Positions 7,756 to 13,949 of a stretch of DNA of 14,570 bases are shown piece after piece. This DNA comes from Gemmatimonadota bacterium (GTDB lineage Bacteria > JAAXHH01): assembly GCA_026713285.1 (NCBI GenBank), contig JAPOOT010000163.1, positions 1-14,570 on the forward strand. The letters are read 5' to 3'. A program made the translations under genes and the position numbers. The notes beneath the pieces are model-generated. The model did not search any database. It worked only from the letters and a program-made list of their open reading frames with translations, and had not been told where the DNA came from. How positions within the stretch are numbered: the first letter of the stretch is position 1; the number at the start of each line of letters is the position of its first letter.

Positions 7756-8331
7756 TTAGACCGTCTGCCGCTTCAGCCGGACGCCGGTCAGGACCGCGCC
7801 GTCCAGCAGGGCGCTGCGCATCTCCGTCTCGTACATGTGGGCGTGGGAAAGGTTGGCGTTCCGCAGGTCCACGCCCGTCAGGTCCACCTCGCCGAAGAGA
7901 CACCAGGTCATGTCCGCGCCCTGGAAGCTCGCGGCCGCGGCGAAGGGATCGTCGGACTGGAACTTCGGCACGCCGATACGGGCCGCGCGCAGGTCCGCTT
8001 TCCTGAAACTTGCGCCCGACGCGGTCGCGCCGTTGAGAAACGTACCGACCATGTGGGCGCCGTCGAACCGGGCTCCCACGATGTGGGCGCCGATTAGCAC
8101 GGCCCGTTCCATCTTCGCTCCCGAGAAATCCGCGCCGTTCAGCTTCGCGTCGCGAAACTCCGACTCGGTCAGGTCCGCTTTAGTGAAATCGGTTCCTTCG
8201 AGGTTGGCGTCCCGGAAATCGACGCGGGGCAGCATGGCGCCCGACAGGTCCATGCCGCTCAGATCCACGCCTGTCAGGTCGCCCGTGTCCGCCGCCCGGG
8301 CCAGCGCCTCTTCTTTTTTCAGCTTTTCCAT
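7756..8331 (-). CDS. Pentapeptide-repeat protein
   Basis: Encodes 191 residues, nearly all in A(D/N)LxG-type five-residue repeats from about residue 18 to 185 (for example DLTGVDLSGMDLSGAML and ADLTESEFRDAKLNGADF). They should fold as a right-handed quadrilateral beta-helix. A short break near 122-135 (PKFQSDDPFAAAAS) would form a loop out of the helix. There is no signal peptide or membrane segment, so the protein is probably cytosolic. The ATG at 8331 is preceded by AAAGGAAAG. Its stop codon is one base from that of rfbA, convergently. The family is functionally mixed: some members mimic DNA and protect gyrase, but most have no known role, and nothing here points to gyrase protection. It lies 142 bases beyond the end of the FAH-family gene and may be transcribed separately. 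Confidence 0.9.
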   Translation of the reverse strand: MEKLKKEEALARAADTGDLTGVDLSGMDLSGAMLPRVDFRDANLEGTDFTKADLTESEFRDAKLNGADFSGAKMERAVLIGAHIVGARFDGAHMVGTFLNGATASGASFRKADLRAARIGVPKFQSDDPFAAAASFQGADMTWCLFGEVDLTGVDLRNANLSHAHMYETEMRSALLDGAVLTGVRLKRQTV

Positions 8332-8473
8332 GGTCTTTCCTTTACCGGAATGATTACCGGATTGTTATAGACAACCCCGCCGTGGCGGCTTCCCGCTTGT
8401 TTTCAATCCGCACTATCGATTCCTGCGATTTCTTCCCACCATGCTTTCCGCCCTGCACGGCGGGCAGAATCGG

Positions 8474-9319
8474 CTACCGCACGTGGTTCTTCAGCGTGCC
8501 GATGCCTTCCACCCAGGTCTCCATGTAGTCGCCGGCCTTGAGCAGGATCTTCGGATCGCGGAATACGCCCACGCCCGCGGGCGTGCCGGGCGAGATCACG
8601 TCGCCCCGCAACAGGGGCATGGCGCTCGATATGCGCGACACCAGCGTGGGAACGTTGAAAATGAGATTGTCCGTGTTGCTGTCCTGCAGGACGGTCCCGT
8701 TCAGCGTAAGTTTCACGGCGAGCGCGTTCGGATCGGAGATCTCGTCCTTCGTCACCAGCCACGGGCCCATGGGACAGAACGTGTCGTAGCTTTTGCCCTG
8801 GTGCCACTGCTGCTGCCTGAACTGGATGTCGCGGGCGCTGACGTCGTTGGCCACGGTGTATCCGGCGACGTAATCGTAGGCGTCCGCCTCCGATACGGCG
8901 GTGGCGGTCTTCCCTATGACGACGGCGAGTTCGACCTCGTAGTCCACCTGCTCGCTTTCGGCCGGCAGTACCACGTCGTCGTAGGGACCGACCACGGATG
9001 AGGTGGCCTTGGAGAACAGCAGCGGGTGTTCGGGCAGCGGCACGTTCTGCTCCGTCGCGTGATCGAGGTAATTGAGCCCGACGCAGACTATCTTGGGCGG
9101 CCGGGGAATGGGAGATGCCAGCCGGGCATCAGCCAGGGGCGTCCGCGTACCGGCTCCGCTTTCCACCGCGCGGGATACCGCCTCCACGGCTTCCGCTTCC
9201 AGCACGCCCAGCACGGTGCCGGGCAGGGATGCGTCGGCCGACTGAAGGTCGACGATCTCGCTGCCGGCAACCGCGCCGATCCGGTCCTGTCCGCTTTCTC
9301 CATAGGTCACAAGTCTCAT
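8474..9319 (-). CDS. Fumarylacetoacetate hydrolase (FAH) family protein
   Basis: Encodes 281 residues with a short N-terminal domain (1-75) and a FAH C-terminal domain. Motifs: KIVCVGLNYLDH (76-87), VDYEVELAVVIGK (125-137) with metal-binding Glu128 and Glu130, and NDVSARDIQFR (158-168) with Asp159 as the third metal ligand. GKSYDTFCPMGPW (175-187) and SPGTPAGVG (243-251) follow. The family uses Mg2+ or Mn2+ to hydrolyse or decarboxylate 2-oxo acids such as acylpyruvates, 2,4-diketo-3-deoxy sugar acids and 2-hydroxyhepta-2,4-diene-1,7-dioate. The 281-residue single-domain form is most like the acylpyruvase and 2,4-diketo-3-deoxy-L-fuconate hydrolase-like members, but the exact substrate cannot be read. 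ATG at 9319. It follows a 2-hydroxyacid dehydrogenase gene by 67 bases on the same strand, which fits a route for sugar-acid or aromatic breakdown products. Confidence 0.9.
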   Translation of the reverse strand: MRLVTYGESGQDRIGAVAGSEIVDLQSADASLPGTVLGVLEAEAVEAVSRAVESGAGTRTPLADARLASPIPRPPKIVCVGLNYLDHATEQNVPLPEHPLLFSKATSSVVGPYDDVVLPAESEQVDYEVELAVVIGKTATAVSEADAYDYVAGYTVANDVSARDIQFRQQQWHQGKSYDTFCPMGPWLVTKDEISDPNALAVKLTLNGTVLQDSNTDNLIFNVPTLVSRISSAMPLLRGDVISPGTPAGVGVFRDPKILLKAGDYMETWVEGIGTLKNHVR

Positions 9320-9386
9320 GTCAGGCTCCTGTATCCGGTCTTCCCGGTCGGGTTTGACGATTCACATTCACACGCTGCCGTGTGTT

Positions 9387-10367
9387 TTACGTACGATATT
9401 CATTCCATTCCGGATTCACGCAATTCGGCGGGTCCGCCCCGTTGACCATGGCGATCAGGTTCGCCGCGGCCGTGTTGCCCATCCGGATGCGCGTAGCGAC
9501 CGTCCCGCTGCCGACGTGGGGCAGCATGACCACGTTCTCCAGGTCCGCCAGCCCCGGTTCCAGTTCGGGTTCGCGTTCGAAGACGTCGAGTCCCGCACCG
9601 GCGATGACGCCGTCGCGAAGCGCGCGCACCAGGGCCTTTTCATCGACCACGGGGCCGCGGGTCGTATTGATGAGATATGCCGTGGACTTCATCAGATCCA
9701 GTTCGCGTTCGCTGATGAGGTGGGTGGTCTCGGGTGTGAGCGGTACGTGCAGGGACACGAAATCCGATTCCCGGAGCAGATCGTCAAGCGGCAGGTACCG
9801 CGCGCCCACGCACTCGATGGTCGCGTTGCGTCTGCGGCTTGTATAGACCACAGGCATGGAAAATCCTGCTGCCCGCCTGGCCGTGGCCGTGCCGATGCGA
9901 CCGGCCCCCACAATGCCCAGTGTCGCGCCGGTGACGTCGCTGCCTAGCATCAGCAAGGGGCCCCATCCCGAGAACCGGCCCTCACGCACGTACCGGTCGC
10001 CTTCCGCCACCCGCCTCGCCGTGGCGAACATGAGCGCCCAGGCGACGTCGGCGGTCGTATCGGTCAGCACGTCCGGCGTGTTGGTCACCGGAATGCCGCG
10101 CCGCGTGCAGGCATCCACGTCGATGTTGTTGTATCCGACCGCGTAGATGGCCACGCCTTTCAGGCCCGGGGACAGGTCCAGGACCTCGTCGTCGATGTCC
10201 TCGGTCAACAGGCAGAGCAGCCCGTCGCGGTCCCGGGCCGACGCAAGGAACTCCTCGCGGGTCATGGCCCGGTCGTGGGGATTGACGTCCACCACGCCGA
10301 GGGCCGCTTCCAGCATCCCGATGGATTCGTCGGGGATTCGCCGCGTAACGAGCACGTTACTATTCAA
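9387..10367 (-). CDS. D-2-hydroxyacid dehydrogenase (glyoxylate/hydroxypyruvate reductase-like)
   Basis: Encodes 326 residues of the D-isomer 2-hydroxyacid dehydrogenase family, which reduces 2-oxo acids such as glyoxylate or hydroxypyruvate with NAD(P)H, or the reverse. Visible are the Rossmann loop GIVGAGRIGT (151-160), the active-site arginine in INTTRGPVVDE (Arg237), glutamate in DVFEREP (Glu266) and histidine in LPHVGSGT (His284), plus the VGYNNIDVDA segment (77-86). Basic residues after the second strand (TSRRR, 176-180) suggest a preference for NADPH; that is inference. The start is TTG at 10367: an in-frame stop lies six codons upstream, GAGG lies 12 bases before it, and the product then begins MNSNVLVTRRIPDE as related enzymes do. 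A GTG four codons later is the alternative. The gene starts 15 bases after the nucleotidyltransferase stop, so the two are surely in one operon. Confidence 0.92.
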   Translation of the reverse strand: MNSNVLVTRRIPDESIGMLEAALGVVDVNPHDRAMTREEFLASARDRDGLLCLLTEDIDDEVLDLSPGLKGVAIYAVGYNNIDVDACTRRGIPVTNTPDVLTDTTADVAWALMFATARRVAEGDRYVREGRFSGWGPLLMLGSDVTGATLGIVGAGRIGTATARRAAGFSMPVVYTSRRRNATIECVGARYLPLDDLLRESDFVSLHVPLTPETTHLISERELDLMKSTAYLINTTRGPVVDEKALVRALRDGVIAGAGLDVFEREPELEPGLADLENVVMLPHVGSGTVATRIRMGNTAAANLIAMVNGADPPNCVNPEWNEYRT

Positions 10368-10382
10368 CAGGTCCGGTTTCCT

Positions 10383-10994
10383 CTATTGTTCACCAAGATC
10401 TGTTTCCTTTCGCCATCTTCGCAGCGCCTCTTCGTAATCGCTCCGGTAATCCAGGTCGATCAGGACCGCATCCGTATCCACGGGCACCGGGCGGACGCTG
10501 TCGGCGTGCCGGTCGCGCAACGCCTTCAAGCCACCCGGCATCGATTCAAACAGGATCTCCTCCCTGTACGCTGGCGACAGGATCATGGGATGGCCCCGCT
10601 TTCCTTCATGCACCGGAAGTACCATGCCTTCGGGACACCGCTCGTATTCGTCAATCAACCGGTCCACGATCCCCGTCGTGACCAGGGGCTGATCGCCGAG
10701 GGCGATCAGGAACGCCTGTTCGGGTTCGATGTACGCCAGACCGCATCGGATCGAGGAGATCATGTCGCCTTCCGGGTCCGGGTTGTACGCGAGGCGGACC
10801 GGCAAACCCGAGATCCGCTTTACGATTTCCTCGGCGCGATGGCCGAGCACCACGACGACGTCCTTCCCCAGACGCGAACGCGACAGCGTCCGGATCACCT
10901 GTTCGATCAACGTCAAGCTTCCGAACTGCAGCAACTGCTTCGGCGTCCCCATGCGCTCGGACCGGCCGGCGGCGAGTACGAGACCCGTGATCAT
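10383..10994 (-). CDS. MobA/MocA-like nucleotidyltransferase
   Basis: Encodes 203 residues of the NTP-transferase fold. The signature LAAGRSERMGTPKQLL is at 7-22, the metal-binding Asp101 is in ALGDQPLV (98-105), and GKRGHPMI (131-138) is typical of the molybdopterin cytidylyl- or guanylyltransferase branch (MocA/MobA). Such enzymes attach CMP or GMP to molybdopterin, usually for xanthine-dehydrogenase-type molybdoenzymes. No molybdoenzyme gene is in the window, so a different nucleotidyl transfer is possible. The ATG at 10994 overlaps the stop of the 42-residue repeat ORF as ATGA, and no Shine-Dalgarno site is visible upstream. Translation is therefore probably coupled to that micro-ORF. The 2-hydroxyacid dehydrogenase gene follows after 15 bases. 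Confidence 0.85.
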   Translation of the reverse strand: MITGLVLAAGRSERMGTPKQLLQFGSLTLIEQVIRTLSRSRLGKDVVVVLGHRAEEIVKRISGLPVRLAYNPDPEGDMISSIRCGLAYIEPEQAFLIALGDQPLVTTGIVDRLIDEYERCPEGMVLPVHEGKRGHPMILSPAYREEILFESMPGGLKALRDRHADSVRPVPVDTDAVLIDLDYRSDYEEALRRWRKETDLGEQ

Positions 10995-11119
10995 CGGGTC
11001 AGCAGAACTTTCGCCTGCCCGGCGCCCTTCAGCAGAACTTTCGCCTGCCCGGCACCATTCAGCAGAACTTTCGCCTGCCCGGCGCCAATCAGCAGGCCCT
11101 TTGCCCGCGGACCGTCCAT
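10991..11119 (-). CDS. 42-residue repeat micro-ORF, possibly a translated leader
   Basis: The frame reads MDGPRAKGLLIG followed by three ten-residue units AGQAKVLL plus two variable residues (NG, KG, TR). Residues 3-12 (GPRAKGLLIG) are a degenerate fourth unit. Its ATG shares one base with the TGA of the upstream membrane-protein gene (TGATG), and its TGA overlaps the ATG of the nucleotidyltransferase gene (ATGA). The fit at both ends argues that it is translated, but there is no visible ribosome binding site and no known family. A longer frame in the same phase (start at 11197) overlaps the membrane-protein gene and is less likely. The repeated helix-prone AGQAKVLL could be amphipathic. It may be a coupling peptide, or only a by-product of a tandem duplication between two genes. 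Confidence 0.4.
   Translation of the reverse strand: MDGPRAKGLLIGAGQAKVLLNGAGQAKVLLKGAGQAKVLLTR
10999..11088. repeat. Three tandem copies of a 30-bp repeat, with a degenerate fourth
   Basis: Units lie at 10999-11028, 11029-11058 and 11059-11088. The first 25 bases of each are identical (TCAGCAGAACTTTCGCCTGC and five more), and the last five vary. A degenerate copy (19 of 30 matches to the third unit) extends at 11089-11118. The unit is a multiple of three, so changes in copy number keep the minus-strand micro-ORF in frame. The near identity suggests recent duplication by slippage or unequal exchange. Confidence 0.93.
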
Positions 11120-11409
11120 CAATCGTCCGCGTGCGTAGCGTCTATGAAATACACCTTGTCGCGATCGTACCATTGCCGGTCCTCTTCCCGGAACCAAGTG
11201 TAGACGATCTTCCCGTCGGGGCTGGCCGTGATGAAACGCTGTCCCATATTCGCGATCGTGGATCCCATGACGATGTTCTCGGCCATGGCCGGTCGGGGAT
11301 TCAACGGCGTGGACATAGTGGGCAGCTCATCCTTGAATACATTCGCCAACAGACCGACGGCGATCAGCGTCAACACCACTTTCGTGTATCGATCGACTTT
11401 GATTTCCAT
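11119..11409 (-). CDS. Small single-pass membrane protein of unknown function
   Basis: Encodes 96 residues from the ATG at 11409 (MEIKVDRYTKVVLTLIAVGL). An upstream GTG at 11427 would add six residues but overlaps the GGAGG that serves as ribosome binding site, 11 bases before the ATG. A short basic N-terminus is followed by one hydrophobic helix (about residues 10-25), either a membrane anchor or an uncleaved signal. The soluble part has IANMGQRFITASPDGKIVYTWF and YDRDKVYFIDA, an Asp-Gly beta-hairpin pattern. The KVDRYTK start followed by a single helix is a pattern I recall from small hypothetical proteins of uncultured and planctomycete-like bacteria; the function is unknown. It is probably the first gene of a minus-strand operon, because its stop overlaps the start of the next frame by one base. 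It diverges from the E2 gene. Confidence 0.7.
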   Translation of the reverse strand: MEIKVDRYTKVVLTLIAVGLLANVFKDELPTMSTPLNPRPAMAENIVMGSTIANMGQRFITASPDGKIVYTWFREEDRQWYDRDKVYFIDATHADD

Positions 11410-11739
11410 GTGGCTCGGATCCTCCACGCAGGTAGGGTGAACAACAGCCGAACAGGTCCTCGAGACCCGGTTGTTCCGAGAAACTGTGCTTACATTCGTT
11501 CAGGATGGAAGAAGCCGTACCTGGGGACGGTTTCCCTCCCGTGTTTTTCGAATGCGGAATCGGGTTGAATCTATCCCTTTCCTCCGGTCCAAGTCAATCA
11601 AAAAATGCTTGACGCCGGTCACGCGGAAGTGTATGCTCTACGGGCTTTCTATCGCGTTGTAAGTCACATAGATACAAGAGATTTAGCACCGAGAATACCG
11701 ACCAGGATCGGACGTATCAAAGGACCCCGGGAGCCCGTA
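11410..11739. promoter_or_regulatory. Divergent intergenic region between the small membrane protein and E2 genes
   Basis: These 330 bases separate two divergent genes. The right half holds a strong candidate promoter for the E2 gene with an A-rich stretch just upstream (TCAATCAAAAAATGC, around 11594-11608) that may act as an UP element. I see no clear promoter for the minus-strand gene, no RNA gene and no convincing riboswitch. Confidence 0.4.
11609..11637 (+). promoter_or_regulatory. Sigma70-like promoter for the E2 gene
   Basis: TTGACG (11609-11614) and TATGCT (11632-11637) are separated by exactly 17 bases, with an A-tract directly upstream. They match five and four of six consensus positions. 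The E2 start codon lies about 100 bases downstream. Whether the host's housekeeping sigma factor uses this consensus is assumed. Confidence 0.5.
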
Positions 11740-13140
11740 ATGGCCACAGAAGTCATCATGCCCGTACTCGGCATGACCATGGAATCCGGAATCATCGTCG
11801 AGTGGATGAAAAGTGAAGGCGATTCCGTCAAAGAGGGCGAAGTGCTCTTCAACGTCGAAACGGACAAGAGCGTGATGGAAGTCGAGGCAAAGGCTTCCGG
11901 CACGCTGCTCAAGATTCTGCACGGACCGGGAGACGACGTGCCCATTCAGCAGATCATCGGATACATCGGCGAAGCGGGTGAGACCGTCGGCGGCGACGAA
12001 GACCCCGGCGATGGCGGCGACGGAGACCCCTGCGATGGCGGAGGGGCGACGGGTGGTGGCGCGGTCATTGGCGCGGATGCAAAGGCGTCCGACGCGGCTG
12101 GAACGACAGGGGAAGAAGCCCCGGCCGCCGTAGCGACCGAACAAGACGGCCAGGGGCAGGCCGCCATGACCGGATCGGATGGCCGGTCCGGACTGCCCGG
12201 TCAGCCCGGCCGCGTTAAAATTTCGCCCAAGGCGCGTCGGCACGCGCGAGATCTCGGCGTAGACATCGGAAATATCGCGGGGACGGGTCCCAGTGGGCGG
12301 ATCGTTTTCTCGGACGTGGAAGCCTTTGCCGCCCAGGCCGCCGCCGCGCCGACTCCAGCGGCAGCCACCGCAACGCCCGCGATGGCGTCTGCCCCCGCAA
12401 CGGCCCCGGTCCCATCCGGCCCCGGTTCGAAACGCGTCCAGCGCCGCGCGCCGCTCAGCGGCCTGCGCAAGGTCGCCGCGACGCGACTGGCCGAAAGCGC
12501 TTCGACCATTCCCCACTTCTACCTCACGATGGACGTGGACATGACGCGGCTCACCGGGCTGCGGGAACAGCTGATCGCCTACGGCGAAAAACGCGGCCTG
12601 GCCAGAGTCTCCGTGAACGACCTGATCATCAAGGCCGCCGGGATCGCCCTGCGGTCCTTTCCCGCCGTCAACGCGTCCCTCGAAGGCGGGGATATCGTGG
12701 AGTACGCGGACGTGAACGTGGGTTTCGCCGTCGCCCTCGATGACGGACTGGTCGTCCCGGTCGTGGCGTCCGCCGATCAGAAATCGGTCTTCGAGATCGC
12801 CGCGCTGACCAGCGCGCTGGGTGAGAAGGCACGGGCACAGGGCCTGGGTCCCGCAGACTACGGTTACGGTACCTTCACCATCTCCAATCTCGGCATGTTC
12901 GGCGTGGACCAGTTCACCGCCATCATCAACCCGCCGGAAGCGGCCATCCTTGCCGTGGGCCGGGTGAAGGACGCCCCCGTCGCGGTGGACGGCAAGGTCG
13001 AGATCAAGGCCATGATGTCGATCACGCTCTCCTCCGACCACCGGCTCATCGACGGCGCGGTCGCCGGCCGTTTCCTCTCCCACCTCAGGGAAGTCCTCGA
13101 GCAGCCGCTCGAACTGCTGATCGGGCAGGACGGCGCGTGA
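11740..13140 (+). CDS. Dihydrolipoyl acyltransferase, E2 component of a 2-oxo acid dehydrogenase complex
   Basis: Encodes 466 residues. It moves the acyl group from lipoyl-lysine to CoA in a pyruvate- or branched-chain-type dehydrogenase complex. Order of domains: lipoyl domain 1-80 with the lipoylated Lys43 in ETDKSVMEVEA; a Gly/Asp/Ala-rich linker 84-157; the peripheral-subunit-binding domain 159-196 (ISPKARRHARDLGVD..GPSGRIVFSDVE); an Ala/Pro linker; and the catalytic domain from about 233, with the active-site SSDHRLIDGA (His434, Asp438). The start at 11740 is preferred over an upstream in-frame start because MATEVIMPVLGMTMESG is the normal family beginning and GGGAG (11729-11733) lies six bases before it. 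No E1 or E3 gene is adjacent, so the acyl specificity (acetyl, branched-chain or acetoin-type) stays open; PVLGMTMESG resembles the pyruvate and acetoin types. A nitrile hydratase gene follows after 161 bases. Confidence 0.93.
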   Translation: MATEVIMPVLGMTMESGIIVEWMKSEGDSVKEGEVLFNVETDKSVMEVEAKASGTLLKILHGPGDDVPIQQIIGYIGEAGETVGGDEDPGDGGDGDPCDGGGATGGGAVIGADAKASDAAGTTGEEAPAAVATEQDGQGQAAMTGSDGRSGLPGQPGRVKISPKARRHARDLGVDIGNIAGTGPSGRIVFSDVEAFAAQAAAAPTPAAATATPAMASAPATAPVPSGPGSKRVQRRAPLSGLRKVAATRLAESASTIPHFYLTMDVDMTRLTGLREQLIAYGEKRGLARVSVNDLIIKAAGIALRSFPAVNASLEGGDIVEYADVNVGFAVALDDGLVVPVVASADQKSVFEIAALTSALGEKARAQGLGPADYGYGTFTISNLGMFGVDQFTAIINPPEAAILAVGRVKDAPVAVDGKVEIKAMMSITLSSDHRLIDGAVAGRFLSHLREVLEQPLELLIGQDGA

Positions 13141-13163
13141 GGTATTGTCGCGTGAGGAACTGT
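13134..13163. repeat. 15-bp tandem duplication across the E2 stop codon
   Basis: CGCGTGAGGTATTGT (13134-13148) is followed directly by CGCGTGAGGAACTGT (13149-13163), matching at 13 of 15 positions. Both copies carry an in-frame GCG TGA, so the E2 frame has a second stop 15 bases downstream. Confidence 0.7.
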
Positions 13164-13301
13164 ATTGTGCTGAGTGTGTGGATGGGGTCAACAGATCGGT
13201 TTGGCGCCGGCCAGTCATGCTCGAAGTAACGTCTTACATCACTCCAACAACATTCAGATCGACCGCTGACACCGGTGCTTCCCGAGCGGGAGAAGAACGT
13301 C

Positions 13302-13949
13302 ATGGCCGACGATCACCGGCACGATCCCCGGCACGATCAAGACCACACCGAGCCGCCCCCGGATATCGAGTTGCGCGTGAAAGCGCTCGAATCACTGCTC
13401 GTGGAGAAAGGCCTCGTCGATCCGGAGGCGATGGACGCGCTCATCGACCTGTACCGGGACAAGATCGGTCCGGCGAACGGCAAGCACGTCGTTGCGCATG
13501 CCTGGTCGGACGAAGCGTACAGGCGGTGGCTGCTTGACGACCCGGATGCCGCCATCGCATCGATGGGCTACGTGGGGGCGCAGGGCGAGCAGATGCGTGT
13601 CGTCGCAAACACGGACGACGTCCACAACCTCGTTGTCTGCACGCTCTGCTCCTGCTACCCGTGGCCGCTCCTCGGCCTGCCGCCCGTCTGGTACAAATCC
13701 GCGCCATACAGAGCGCAGGCCGTCATCGATCCGCGCGGCGTGATCAGGCAGTTCGGTTCGGAGATTGCCGATCGGAAAGAGGTGCGCGTATGGGATTCCA
13801 CCTCCGAGATGCGCTACCTCGTACTGCCGCAGCGACCCGAAGGCACGGAGGGATGGAGCGAGGAGGAACTCATGGAACTCGTGACGCGCAACGCCATGAT
13901 CGGAGTCGAGGAGGCGCGGCGGCCGGCGGCGCAAGGCGGCAAACCATGA
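13302..13949 (+). CDS. nthA: Nitrile hydratase alpha subunit, cobalt type
   Basis: Encodes 215 residues. With the beta subunit it hydrates nitriles to amides in the cytosol. The metal-binding motif VCTLCSC (112-118; Cys113, 116 and 118) with threonine after the first cysteine is the low-spin Co(III) form; iron enzymes have serine there. After it come YPWPLLGLPPVWYKSAPYR and the C-terminal RVWDSTSEMRYLVLP (162-176) and GTEGWSEEELMELVTRNAMIGV, all typical. The N-terminus is His/Asp-rich (HRHDPRHDQDH, 5-15), which may help capture metal; similar tails occur in some family members. The ATG at 13302 is chosen over a GTG at 13275 because GGGAGAAG (13288-13295) precedes it. Its stop overlaps the beta-subunit start as ATGA. 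Thiocyanate hydrolase gamma subunits share the motif, but the beta subunit next door favours nitrile hydratase. Confidence 0.93.
   Translation: MADDHRHDPRHDQDHTEPPPDIELRVKALESLLVEKGLVDPEAMDALIDLYRDKIGPANGKHVVAHAWSDEAYRRWLLDDPDAAIASMGYVGAQGEQMRVVANTDDVHNLVVCTLCSCYPWPLLGLPPVWYKSAPYRAQAVIDPRGVIRQFGSEIADRKEVRVWDSTSEMRYLVLPQRPEGTEGWSEEELMELVTRNAMIGVEEARRPAAQGGKP

Noticed and set aside
7745..7762. Hairpin GGTC..GACC across the two stop codons of rfbA and the pentapeptide gene as a shared terminator
   Set aside because: It has only four strong pairs plus a mismatch and two A-T pairs, with no T-run on either strand.
7835..8353. Plus-strand frames with repeating RSxP-like residues opposite the pentapeptide gene
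   Set aside because: The apparent repeats are only the reverse reading of the pentapeptide-repeat DNA.
10999..11118. CRISPR array
   Set aside because: The 30-bp units are directly adjacent with only a few variable bases, there are no spacers, and no cas genes are near.
11683..13218. 511-codon minus-strand frame opposite the E2 gene
   Set aside because: It is a shadow in GC-rich DNA; the opposite strand encodes an unmistakable E2 with all its domains.
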